64,000 bases of DNA from Gemmatimonadaceae bacterium (GTDB lineage: Bacteria; Gemmatimonadota; Gemmatimonadetes; Gemmatimonadales; Gemmatimonadaceae). The position numbers and the translations under genes are program-made. The notes beneath the pieces were generated by a model that had not been told where the DNA came from, ran no database searches, and saw only the letters and a list, made by a program, of their open reading frames with translations. This document shows, in pieces, positions 34,074 to 42,450 of the stretch (positions are counted from its first letter, which is position 1; every line of letters begins with the position of its first letter). The stretch spans positions 62,001 through 126,000 of the forward strand of contig DASXKV010000018.1 of the NCBI GenBank assembly GCA_036496605.1, written 5' to 3'.

Positions 34074-35525
34074 GTGACCACGCGGCGAACTTTCCTCTCC
34101 ATGGTTGCCGCCGGATTCGTCGCGCGGCGGGCGGCTGGGTCCGCGCTCTTTTCGGCGCCGCCCCGTCCGCGCCCATCACAAGCGCAGCTCGAGTGGCAAC
34201 GCGACGAGCTCGCGATGTTCCTCCACTTCGGCGTCAACACGTTCACCGATCGGGAATGGGGAGACGGCCGCGAGGATCCGGCGATCTTCAACCCGACGCA
34301 GCTCGACGCGCGACAGTGGGCTCGGACCGCGGGCGAGGCTGGATTCCGGACACTCATTCTCACCGCCAAGCACCACGACGGATTCTGTCTCTGGCCAACG
34401 AAGACGACGAATCACTCCGTCGCGCACAGTCCATGGCGGAACGGCCAGGGCGACGTCGTCCGCGAGATGGTCGACGCGTGTCGCGCCGAAGGCCTCGAGG
34501 CGGGTATTTATCTGTCGCCGTGGGACCGCCACGAGCCCTCGTACGGTGACTCGGCCCGATACAACAATCTCTACTGCGCGCAACTCACCGAGCTCCTTAC
34601 GAACTACGGTGCGATCAGCGAGGTGTGGTTCGATGGCGCGAACGGTGAAGGGCCGAACGGGCGCAAGCAGGTCTACGACTGGCCGCGCGTCTGGAGTCTC
34701 GTTAGGCGATACCAGCCCAACGCGGTGATCTTTTCGGACGCGGGTCCCGACGTCCGGTGGATCGGCAACGAACGCGGCGCTGCGGGCGAGACGAATTGGT
34801 CGATGGTGGATCCGAGCGTCGTGCCGTACCCCGGCGCGTCTGGCGACGCGGTGACGCGCATGCTGCAGCAGGGCGACCCAAATGGCAGTTCGTGGCGTCC
34901 TGGAGAGACCGACGTCTCGATTCGCCCCGGCTGGTTCTACCACCCGGCGGAGGACGCACGCGTCAAGAGTGGCGACGAACTGGTCCAACTGTATTTCACG
35001 TCCGTCGGCCGGAACTCGAAGCTGCTTTTGAACGTGCCGCCGACGCGCGACGGGAAGCTTCACGACCACGACGTCGCAGCTCTTCTCGCAATGCGACGAC
35101 GCCTAACGGCGCTATTTCCCATGCCGCCGGGTGGAGCTCGCCCGAATACCTGGCGCGTCACCGGTCCACACAGTGGTGTGCTCGAGATCGACTACGGACA
35201 CACGGTCAGCGTGTCGATCGCCGACCTGCGCGAGGACATCGCGCGCGGCCAGGTCGTCTCTCGTTACGAGCTCGCTGGCACTACTGGCGGATCGTGGACC
35301 ACGCTCGCGCGCGGAACGACGATCGGCTATCGCAAGCTCGATCGCTTTGCGACCACGAGAGTGCGCCGCGTCAGACTCACCCTGGAGGCGGTCGACGCGG
35401 CGCAACCCGTGAGTATCGCTCTTTACTCGACCTTGAACTTGACCGACTGCAGGACCTTGCCGTCCTGCACGACGTCGCAGCGCCAGTCGCCCGACGCATC
35501 GGGGCCGAGGGTCTTGGAGCTGTAG
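34074..35525 (+). CDS. Alpha-L-fucosidase, GH29, Tat-exported
   Basis: The product has 483 residues from GTG 34074, chosen because it places T-R-R-TFLSMVAAG at the N-terminus as a Tat signal; ATG 34101 would cut this. GH29 landmarks are FLHFGVNTFTDREWGDG, LTAKHHDGFCLWPTKTT, GIYLSPWDRHEPSYG and EVWFDGANG, where D187 is the expected nucleophile. RNSKLLLNVPPTRDGKLHDHD lies at the end of the barrel, followed by a beta-sandwich. It removes terminal alpha-L-fucose from glycans. The last 34 codons run antisense over the end of the DUF2914 gene, giving a 103-bp convergent overlap, so the natural stop may have been lost. Confidence 0.88.
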   Translation: MTTRRTFLSMVAAGFVARRAAGSALFSAPPRPRPSQAQLEWQRDELAMFLHFGVNTFTDREWGDGREDPAIFNPTQLDARQWARTAGEAGFRTLILTAKHHDGFCLWPTKTTNHSVAHSPWRNGQGDVVREMVDACRAEGLEAGIYLSPWDRHEPSYGDSARYNNLYCAQLTELLTNYGAISEVWFDGANGEGPNGRKQVYDWPRVWSLVRRYQPNAVIFSDAGPDVRWIGNERGAAGETNWSMVDPSVVPYPGASGDAVTRMLQQGDPNGSSWRPGETDVSIRPGWFYHPAEDARVKSGDELVQLYFTSVGRNSKLLLNVPPTRDGKLHDHDVAALLAMRRRLTALFPMPPGGARPNTWRVTGPHSGVLEIDYGHTVSVSIADLREDIARGQVVSRYELAGTTGGSWTTLARGTTIGYRKLDRFATTRVRRVRLTLEAVDAAQPVSIALYSTLNLTDCRTLPSCTTSQRQSPDASGPRVLEL

Positions 35526-35842
35526 GTACGCCACGGCGACCCGCCAACCTTGAGCTTCACGCGTCCCTGCTCGGCGTCGCCCTTGTACCAGACATGCTCG
35601 ACTTCGGTGCTGTCAGCGCCGCTGATCTTGCTCATGCAGTAGAGCTTTGCCGTTCCCTTCGGAAAGGACTCGGCGCCGCCAGTGAGCTCGTGATTGGCGA
35701 CCGCGGTGCCGACGGACACCTCGGCCGTTGCCGCCGCCTTGGCAGCGCCGGCTTGCGTGGCATCTTGCGCGCGCGCGGTCATCGGGGACATCAGCGCGAT
35801 CGCGGCCCCGAGAAAGAGACTTGCGGACAGGTGGGTGCGCAT
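35423..35842 (-). CDS. DUF2914-domain exported protein
   Basis: A 139-residue protein from ATG 35842 with a signal peptide (HLSASLFLGAAIALMSPMTARAQ). A DUF2914-like domain follows: KGTAKLYCMSKISGADSTEVEHVWYKGDAEQGRVKLKV and ending DWRCDVVQDGKVLQSVKFKVE. DUF2914 is a small beta-rich extracytoplasmic domain of unknown function. Longer in-frame sequence upstream has no signal and is rejected. The C-terminal coding end overlaps the fucosidase on the other strand. Confidence 0.82.
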   Translation of the reverse strand: MRTHLSASLFLGAAIALMSPMTARAQDATQAGAAKAAATAEVSVGTAVANHELTGGAESFPKGTAKLYCMSKISGADSTEVEHVWYKGDAEQGRVKLKVGGSPWRTYSSKTLGPDASGDWRCDVVQDGKVLQSVKFKVE

Positions 35843-36045
35843 AGCGCTCCTGGGAGGGGAGGGAGTGGGTTCTCCAAAATGCATGATCGGGTTCCACCCG
35901 GCCATAGTAGCCTCGTCACCACTCGAGCCGTGGAGGATCTCTGCTGATGACGACGATCCCAGCGTAACGTTGCAGATCCCTTTGCCACCCGGCTCATCCC
36001 CGCCATACTCCAAGGCGTATCCTACTCCGCCCGGAGAATCCCCAC

Positions 36046-39000
36046 GTGCGCAAAACCGTCGTCGCCGCCCTGATCGTACTCGTCGCCGCAACCGCCAAAG
36101 CCCAGAGCCCCAACACGTACAGCGACATGCGCTGGCGCGAAATCGGACCCACGCGTGCCGGAAGGGCGCGCGGTGTCTCCGGCGTCCCGAGTCAGCCTAA
36201 CGTCGCGTACATCGGCTTCGACAACGGGGGCGTCTGGCGCTCCACGGATTACGGATCGACCTGGCATCCACTCTTCGACAGCCAGACGACGGGATCGATC
36301 GGCGCGATTGCTGTCGCCCCATCGGACCCGAACGTCATCTATGTCGGTACGGGGGCGGGAATCATCCGGCCTGACCTGGCCGTGGGCGACGGCATGTATA
36401 AGTCGACCGACGGCGGCAAGTCATGGCTCCATCTCGGGCTCCACGACACGCAGATGATCGCGATGATCGCCGTCGACGCGAAGGATCCGAACCGCCTTTT
36501 CGTCGCCGCCCTCGGTCACCCGTACGGTCCCAACGCCGAACGTGGCGTGTTCCGCTCCACCGACGGCGGACAGACGTTTCAGAAAGTTCTCTACAAGGAC
36601 GAATACACGAGCGCGAACGACGTCCGCATCGACCCGAGCAATCCGAACATTGTTTACGCTGCGCTCTGGCAACAGCAGCAGAGTTTCATCGAGGGCGGCT
36701 CATTCGGTGGCTCGAACGGCGGGATCTTCAAGTCGATCGACGGCGGCACGACGTGGAGTCAGCTCACCGAGGGGCTGCCGACCGTTCTTCAGGCCAACCT
36801 CGGGATTGCCGCGAGCGATCCCAATACGATCTACGCAACCGTCGCCGGGGCCGCACCGGGTACCCCGGCTGCACCGGTTGGCTTCGGCGGTGGCGTCATC
36901 GGCTTCTTCAAATCGACCGACGCCGGAGCGCACTGGACGCTAGTGAACGGCGCCGGCGTCACAGGACGCGTCCCGGACAATCGACCGCTCGCTCGCATCG
37001 GCGGCGGCGACCTTCCGACGATCGCCGTCGACCCGAAGAACCCGAATGTCGTCTACACCTGCTCGACGGTCTCCTGGCGAACGGAGGACGGCGGACTCAC
37101 CTGGACGGCGGTGCGGGGCGCGCCCGGCGGCGACGATTATCAGCAGATGTGGATCAACCCGAATGATCCAAACATTCTCATCATGGTGAGCGACCAGGGC
37201 GGCGTCGTCAGTGCCAACCGGGGCGCTTCGTGGAGCAATTGGTACACACAGCCCACGGCGGCGATGTATCACGTCTCGACCGACAACACCTTCGTCTATC
37301 GTGTCTGCGGCGGCCAGCAGGACTCCGGCTCGGCGTGCGTCGACAGCCGGTCGATGGACGGCGAGATCACCTTCCACGACTGGCATCCCGTCAACATCCA
37401 GGAGTACGGCATTGCGGCCCCGGATCCGCGCGACGCCGATCTGGTGTTCGGCAGCATGCGCCAGGGTGTCTCACTCTACAATCGACACACGGGCCAGACG
37501 ACGCTCGTCGGGCCCGACATGAGTGCGAAACTGCCTAACGGCGACCCGATCAACCGCAACGTCCGCACGATGCCGATCGCCTGGCGCGGTGACGAGCTGT
37601 TCTACGTCTCGAATGTCGTGTGGCTGACTACCGATCGTGGTCACGCCTGGACGCGCATCAGCCCCGACCTCGCGCGGCAGACGTGGGCCGTCCCGGCGAA
37701 CGCCGGCAAGTACGCGTCGGGCGTGACACCTGCACCGCAAGGCACGATCACGGCACTCTCGCCATCACCGCGCGCGCACGGAATCCTCTGGGCCGGCACC
37801 GACGACGGGCAGATCCAGACCACGAGTGACTTCGGTGCGCACTGGACCAACGTCACACCGCCCGCGATCAAGCCGTGGACGCGCATCTTCAACATCGAGG
37901 CAGGCCACTTCGACAACGCCACCGCCTACGCCGCCGCCAACACCTTCCGCGTCGACGACAACAATCCGCACTTCTGGCGAACGCACGATGGCGGTCGGAC
38001 CTGGACCGAGATCGACAACGGCATTGCACCTGGCGCAGTCGCCAACGCGATCCGCGAAGATCCGCGCAAGCGCGGGCTGCTCTACGCCTCGACTGACACG
38101 CAGGTCTGGGTGTCGTTCGATGACGGCAATAATTGGGAAACGCTGCGCCTCAACATGCCAGCGATCTCGGTGCGCGATCTCCAGCTCAAGGACGACTCCA
38201 GTTGCCTGTGCTCCGATCTGATCGCCGGAACTCACGGGCGTGGATTCTGGATCCTCGACGATGTGACGCCCCTTCGCCAGGCCGCCGACGCGCGCGCTGC
38301 GCGGAGCGCCTACCTGTTCAAGCCCGCGACGGCGGTCCGCGTTCGCTTCGCCACGAACGATCCGACGCCGTGGCCGCCCGAGCTTCCCGCCGGAGAGAAT
38401 CCACCGCCGGGCGGCATCGTCGATTACTACCTACCTAACGATGCCTCGGGTGAGGTGAAGCTCGAGATCCTCGAGAACGGCGGTAAGGTCATTCGGCGGT
38501 ACTCCAGCAACGATCCGGTTCTCAATCCCCACCCCGCGCTCGACTCGGCCGCGTACAATCGCGTTTGCCAGGCGACGCCGACCGCACCCTTCTGCGGCCT
38601 GCCACTCTACTGGCAAGGACCACCGATGGTGGTCTCGACGCGTCGCGGCATGCACCGCTTCGCGTGGGACCTCCACTTCGATCCTGTCACTGCCGGCGAC
38701 ACCCTACCGAATAGCGACGAAGACGCGCTTGGCGCCGTGCCGCATCGCACCTACACGACGGTGAATTCGCCCTGGGCGCCACCAGGCAACTACACCGTAC
38801 GCCTAACGGCCAACGGCCAGAGCATGACGCAGCCGCTCACGCTCCGCCTCGATCCGCGCGTCAAGACACCGGCCGCGGGACTCACACAGCTCGCTCGTCT
38901 CTCACGCGAACTATACGACCAGGCGGTGGCGACGCACGCGGCCTATTTGCAAGCACGATCGCTTGCCACGTCGACAGCCGAAGGCACGCCGCTGCGCGCG

Positions 39001-39261
39001 CAGATCGATTCGCTCGCGCCGGCGCCGGCGCGCGGTGGCGGCCGACGCGGCGGATTCGGTCGTCGCGGTGGCGCCGGCGGCGCCACGCCAACGCTCAACG
39101 GAGCGAGCGACGCGCTGCTCGCTGCCGCGATGGCCCTGCAGAGTGCCGACGTGACGCCGACCGTGAGTGAAGTTGCGGCCGCCGAGCACGCGCAGGCACA
39201 AGCGAAGGAAGTGATGTCGCGATGGAACGCGCTCAAGAGCGGGAAACGACCCGTTCATTAG
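36046..39261 (+). CDS. Secreted BNR/sortilin-like (VPS10) beta-propeller protein
   Basis: A 1071-residue protein with a GTG start at 36046 and GGAGA 8 nt upstream. A short signal (KTVVAALIVLVAATAKAQ) is followed by many Asp-box repeats of the form S-T-D-G-G-x-(S/T)-W: STDYGSTW, STDGGKSW, STDGGQTF, SIDGGTTW, TEDGGLTW, THDGGRTW, SFDDGNNW. These build one or two propellers as in sortilin and xyloglucanase-type proteins. The C-terminal 250 residues contain an Ig-like segment (PGNYTVRLTANGQSMTQPLTLRLDPR) and a helical tail with an Arg/Gly patch. Catalytic acidic pairs of true glycosidases cannot be confirmed, so I call it a binding or scaffold protein. Confidence 0.85.
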   Translation: MRKTVVAALIVLVAATAKAQSPNTYSDMRWREIGPTRAGRARGVSGVPSQPNVAYIGFDNGGVWRSTDYGSTWHPLFDSQTTGSIGAIAVAPSDPNVIYVGTGAGIIRPDLAVGDGMYKSTDGGKSWLHLGLHDTQMIAMIAVDAKDPNRLFVAALGHPYGPNAERGVFRSTDGGQTFQKVLYKDEYTSANDVRIDPSNPNIVYAALWQQQQSFIEGGSFGGSNGGIFKSIDGGTTWSQLTEGLPTVLQANLGIAASDPNTIYATVAGAAPGTPAAPVGFGGGVIGFFKSTDAGAHWTLVNGAGVTGRVPDNRPLARIGGGDLPTIAVDPKNPNVVYTCSTVSWRTEDGGLTWTAVRGAPGGDDYQQMWINPNDPNILIMVSDQGGVVSANRGASWSNWYTQPTAAMYHVSTDNTFVYRVCGGQQDSGSACVDSRSMDGEITFHDWHPVNIQEYGIAAPDPRDADLVFGSMRQGVSLYNRHTGQTTLVGPDMSAKLPNGDPINRNVRTMPIAWRGDELFYVSNVVWLTTDRGHAWTRISPDLARQTWAVPANAGKYASGVTPAPQGTITALSPSPRAHGILWAGTDDGQIQTTSDFGAHWTNVTPPAIKPWTRIFNIEAGHFDNATAYAAANTFRVDDNNPHFWRTHDGGRTWTEIDNGIAPGAVANAIREDPRKRGLLYASTDTQVWVSFDDGNNWETLRLNMPAISVRDLQLKDDSSCLCSDLIAGTHGRGFWILDDVTPLRQAADARAARSAYLFKPATAVRVRFATNDPTPWPPELPAGENPPPGGIVDYYLPNDASGEVKLEILENGGKVIRRYSSNDPVLNPHPALDSAAYNRVCQATPTAPFCGLPLYWQGPPMVVSTRRGMHRFAWDLHFDPVTAGDTLPNSDEDALGAVPHRTYTTVNSPWAPPGNYTVRLTANGQSMTQPLTLRLDPRVKTPAAGLTQLARLSRELYDQAVATHAAYLQARSLATSTAEGTPLRAQIDSLAPAPARGGGRRGGFGRRGGAGGATPTLNGASDALLAAAMALQSADVTPTVSEVAAAEHAQAQAKEVMSRWNALKSGKRPVH

Positions 39262-39333
39262 TCCGCGTGAATCCTTCGCTATCGTGGCTTCCGCATTACG
39301 ACTCCGGCGTCCCGGCGACGTACATCGTCGGCC

Positions 39334-40155
39334 TCACTTACGCGCGTACGTTCCCACGACGCGGGTTCTCGCTGCCTCGCGCTCCACGTCGCGAAGGGCC
39401 GCGATGACATCCGGATCACCGGCGCGATGCTCGAACTCGAGAACGAAGTGGTACGTCCACGGTTCGCCCGTCGGCCGCGATTCGAGCTTCGTTAGGTTCA
39501 ACCCGCGGTTCGACAACGGTGTGAGGACGCGTACCAGTGAGCCGGGCCGGTTGTCCACCTGGAGCATGAGCACTGTTTTCGCCGCAGTGCTCGCTTCCAA
39601 TTGCGCCGGCTCTCGCTCGAGTACCACGAAGCGCGTCTGGTTGTCTCCACGGTCCTCGACATTCTCGGCCAGCAGCTCGAGCCCGTAACGAGCTGCGGCG
39701 ATCCGACTCGCGAGCGCGCCCCGCGACACGTCCAGTGCGGCCGCCACATCTCGCGCTGCTCCGGCCGTATCGTACGCTGCGCGCTGAACGATCGACGGAT
39801 GCGCCGCGAACCAGCTCGCGCACTGCGCCAGCGCGATCGGGTGGCTCTCGATCGTTCGAAGCGTGTCCAGCGTGGCTCCCGGGCAAACCATGACGCAGTG
39901 ATGAATCGGGAGCACGACTTCACCCACGATATGTAGCGTGGGCTCGGCAAGAATCGCATCGTATGATGCCGGCACACTTCCGGCGAGCGTGTTTTCGACC
40001 GGCAGGACACCCGCATCGCCCCGGCCGTTGGCAACCTCCCGTGCGACGTCGCGGTTTTCCCTGCAGGGGATGGGCTCGGCGCCGGTGCCAAATGCGCGCT
40101 GCACAGCCTCTTCACTGAAAGCGCCGAGCTCACCCTGGAACGCGATGCGAAGCAT
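39334..40155 (-). CDS. pheA: Prephenate dehydratase
   Basis: A 273-residue monofunctional enzyme starting MLRIAFQGELGAFSEEA. Upstream in-frame sequence is repeat-derived and not part of the protein. Catalytic-domain landmarks are GVLPVENTLAGSVPASYD, LPIHHCVMV and the active-site DNQTRF. A C-terminal ACT domain (TVLMLQVDNRPGSLVRVLTPLSNRGLNLTKLESRP) has the ESRP phenylalanine-sensing motif, so feedback inhibition is expected. It converts prephenate to phenylpyruvate in phenylalanine synthesis. It is convergent with the BNR gene and stands alone; no other aromatic pathway gene is in the window. Confidence 0.96.
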   Translation of the reverse strand: MLRIAFQGELGAFSEEAVQRAFGTGAEPIPCRENRDVAREVANGRGDAGVLPVENTLAGSVPASYDAILAEPTLHIVGEVVLPIHHCVMVCPGATLDTLRTIESHPIALAQCASWFAAHPSIVQRAAYDTAGAARDVAAALDVSRGALASRIAAARYGLELLAENVEDRGDNQTRFVVLEREPAQLEASTAAKTVLMLQVDNRPGSLVRVLTPLSNRGLNLTKLESRPTGEPWTYHFVLEFEHRAGDPDVIAALRDVEREAARTRVVGTYARK

Positions 40156-40162
40156 TACGACC

Positions 40163-40210
40163 AATCTGTCATCCTGGGGGGCCCTTCGCATTCGCTCAGG
40201 ATGACAGATT
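40163..40210. repeat. Perfect 14-bp inverted repeat containing REP-like copy 2
   Basis: AATCTGTCATCCTG (40163-40176) and CAGGATGACAGATT (40197-40210) are exact inverse copies across 20 nt that include six G and a TTCGC. The right arm, with adjacent bases, is the same TGTCATCCTGAGCGAA 16-mer as at 24068-24083. It lies between the end of the LVIVD gene and the start of pheA and may end transcription of the former. Confidence 0.75.
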
Positions 40211-40216
40211 AGCGGG

Positions 40217-42226
40217 CTACTTCGTCGCGTTCGCGAGGTCGCGAACCGACGTCGCAAGCACACGCACCTTGTCAGCGTCGCTCGAGCTGCCCGCGTCGGT
40301 ATCGAGCTGCGAGGCAAGCTGCGTCAGCGCATCACGCCGCGGCGCTCCCGACGCCTGCTCGGCGGCCGCCAACGCCGCGCGAACGGCTCCAATCCGCTCC
40401 GCCGAGAGACCCGACGACCGCTGCAACTGATCGACGTACGCTCGCGAGACGACAAACGCCGCCGGCCACCGGATCTTCTGCTGGTCCTGAACATTCAGCT
40501 CGTCGACGTGTACCAACTTCGCCGCGTCGATCTCGTTCTGCGAGAGCAGCGCACTCGGTTGCAGATCGAACACGTCGAGCCCGCGGGCGATTTCCGAGCT
40601 GTAGATGTAGCCGTTGTACCAGTACGCCGACCACGAGCCGCCGACGTACATCTTCGTCGAATCGATCGGGCCACGATCGAAGTAGGCGATCTCCTTCGGG
40701 TGCGAGGGATCAGTAAAGTCGAACACCGAGACGCCGCCCTGATACCAGCCTTGCGCCATGATGTCGCGGCCCGGCACCGGCACCAGAGAGCCGTTATGCG
40801 CGACACAGTTCTCCTGTGCCGTCTGCGGCGCCGGAAGCTTGAAGTAGCCTTTGAACGACAGCTGATCGCTCGACAGCGTGAAGATCGCGTCGGCGCCCCA
40901 CTCCGGCTTGTCGGTCACGCGGCAGCGCGGCTGGGTGCCACCACCCCACTCGTCGGTGAAGAGCATTTTCGTACCGTCGTTGTTGAAGCTCGCCGAGTGC
41001 CAGAACGAGAAGTTCGAGTCGGCAACGGCACCGACGCGCTTCGGATGTGCCGGGTCGCGAATGTCGAGCAACACGCCGTAGCCGCCGCACGCGCCACCGG
41101 CGAGACCGATCGCCGGATACGCGGTAATGTCGTGGCACTGTTGTGGTCCGCGCCGGGGGCCGCCCGCGCCGATCATCTTCTGGATCGATGCCGGCAGATC
41201 CTGTCGCAGCTTCGCGCTATCTGCGGACGTCGGTTCGCCGGTGCCACCGCGCAGTTTCACGATGCTGTCGAGCATGTGCTTACTGAACTCGGCAGGAAGC
41301 ACCCGCTCCATGCCGAAGATGTTCGCCGTGAATTCGCCGCGCGCGCGCGCAGCTTCAGCGATCTTCGCGGCCGCAGCGATGTCCCCCGGCGCTTCGCCAT
41401 GGGCCTCGACGGGCATAAGGTTCGCGAGAATCGGTGGCTTGCTCACGACGTGCGCCTGCTCCGGATGCGCAACCGGGACCTGGATGACTTCGATGCGGAA
41501 CAGTTCGCTGGTCGGATCCTGACCCGGATCCATCGCCGAGCACCCGGCGAGCTCGTTAGGCGAGCGGACCGGCGCCGAGCCGGAGATGTAGATGTAGACG
41601 TTCGCGTTGTCGTTCGGATCGGTGACGACGCTGTGCGTGTGCGATCCGCGGCAGGTCTGCACCACGCCGATGAGCTTTGGGTGCGCGAGGTCGGCAATGT
41701 CGTAAATGCGGATGCCGCGCAGTCGGTCCTTGCTTACCGTATCCGGAACGCCCTCTGCACCGCAGTCGTTGCGTCCGTTGAGCGATTCGCTCGACTCGAA
41801 GAGCAAATTCCCGTGCACCGAGACGTCGCTCTGCGTGCCGGGACAGAGGTACGACGAGAACAGCGTTGGCTTGGTCGGGTTCGAGACGTCCCAGATCTGG
41901 TACCCGCTGAAGTCTCCCTGGATCACGTACTTGCCCGTGAAGGCAAGGTCGGAGTTCCACTTGCTCGCGTCACCCGGATCGCTGCGATTGATGAACCCCG
42001 CAGACGGCTGCGTCGTCGAAACGAGCGACATGTTCCACGACGCTTGCGCCGCGTTGAACCAGCCAGCGCTAAGCCCGACTCGCCGATCGGGCTTGGGGGC
42101 CGACGCGGACATGTCGGGAACAGGCATCGCCGCACCGGCCATGGTGACGTTGCCTCTGGATGTCGCGCAACCCGCAACGAGAGCGATGCCAAGGGCGAAC
42201 GATGGACGAACGAATACACGTGTCAC
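40217..42226 (-). CDS. LVIVD-repeat lipoprotein
   Basis: The product has 669 residues from GTG 42226, which puts a lipoprotein signal (RPSFALGIALVAGC) at the N-terminus. It contains several LVIVD-type propeller repeats of the form xxDIxDPxxPxxxG: IWDVSNPTKPTLFSSY, IYDIADLAHPKLIGVV, LLDIRDPAHPKRVGAV and VFDFTDPSHPKEIAYF. HSH (CRGSHTHSV) and several conserved Cys occur between blades. Such proteins are surface or periplasmic with unknown ligands. The C-terminal 120 residues are helical (SAERIGAVRAALAAAEQASG). It is a longer relative of the LVIVD protein at 53226-54617. Confidence 0.83.
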   Translation of the reverse strand: MTRVFVRPSFALGIALVAGCATSRGNVTMAGAAMPVPDMSASAPKPDRRVGLSAGWFNAAQASWNMSLVSTTQPSAGFINRSDPGDASKWNSDLAFTGKYVIQGDFSGYQIWDVSNPTKPTLFSSYLCPGTQSDVSVHGNLLFESSESLNGRNDCGAEGVPDTVSKDRLRGIRIYDIADLAHPKLIGVVQTCRGSHTHSVVTDPNDNANVYIYISGSAPVRSPNELAGCSAMDPGQDPTSELFRIEVIQVPVAHPEQAHVVSKPPILANLMPVEAHGEAPGDIAAAAKIAEAARARGEFTANIFGMERVLPAEFSKHMLDSIVKLRGGTGEPTSADSAKLRQDLPASIQKMIGAGGPRRGPQQCHDITAYPAIGLAGGACGGYGVLLDIRDPAHPKRVGAVADSNFSFWHSASFNNDGTKMLFTDEWGGGTQPRCRVTDKPEWGADAIFTLSSDQLSFKGYFKLPAPQTAQENCVAHNGSLVPVPGRDIMAQGWYQGGVSVFDFTDPSHPKEIAYFDRGPIDSTKMYVGGSWSAYWYNGYIYSSEIARGLDVFDLQPSALLSQNEIDAAKLVHVDELNVQDQQKIRWPAAFVVSRAYVDQLQRSSGLSAERIGAVRAALAAAEQASGAPRRDALTQLASQLDTDAGSSSDADKVRVLATSVRDLANATK

Positions 42227-42450
42227 GGGAAACTCTCTGGAAGAGTGGGTCGGTGGGAGGGAACAGGCCTCTGTTCCCGAGTGGCACATCTTACGAGCGA
42301 ATGGCGTCCCGTCGCAACGGGTCGCCGCAAACGGGAATCGTCACGTTCCGACGCATCGAGGCGGGTGTGGTGTTAGAATCGGTGCGTTCCCATTCCAAGG
42401 ACTCTCACCCAATCGACGAAGCGCACCGTCGACGAACGCCTGGAGCGGCA

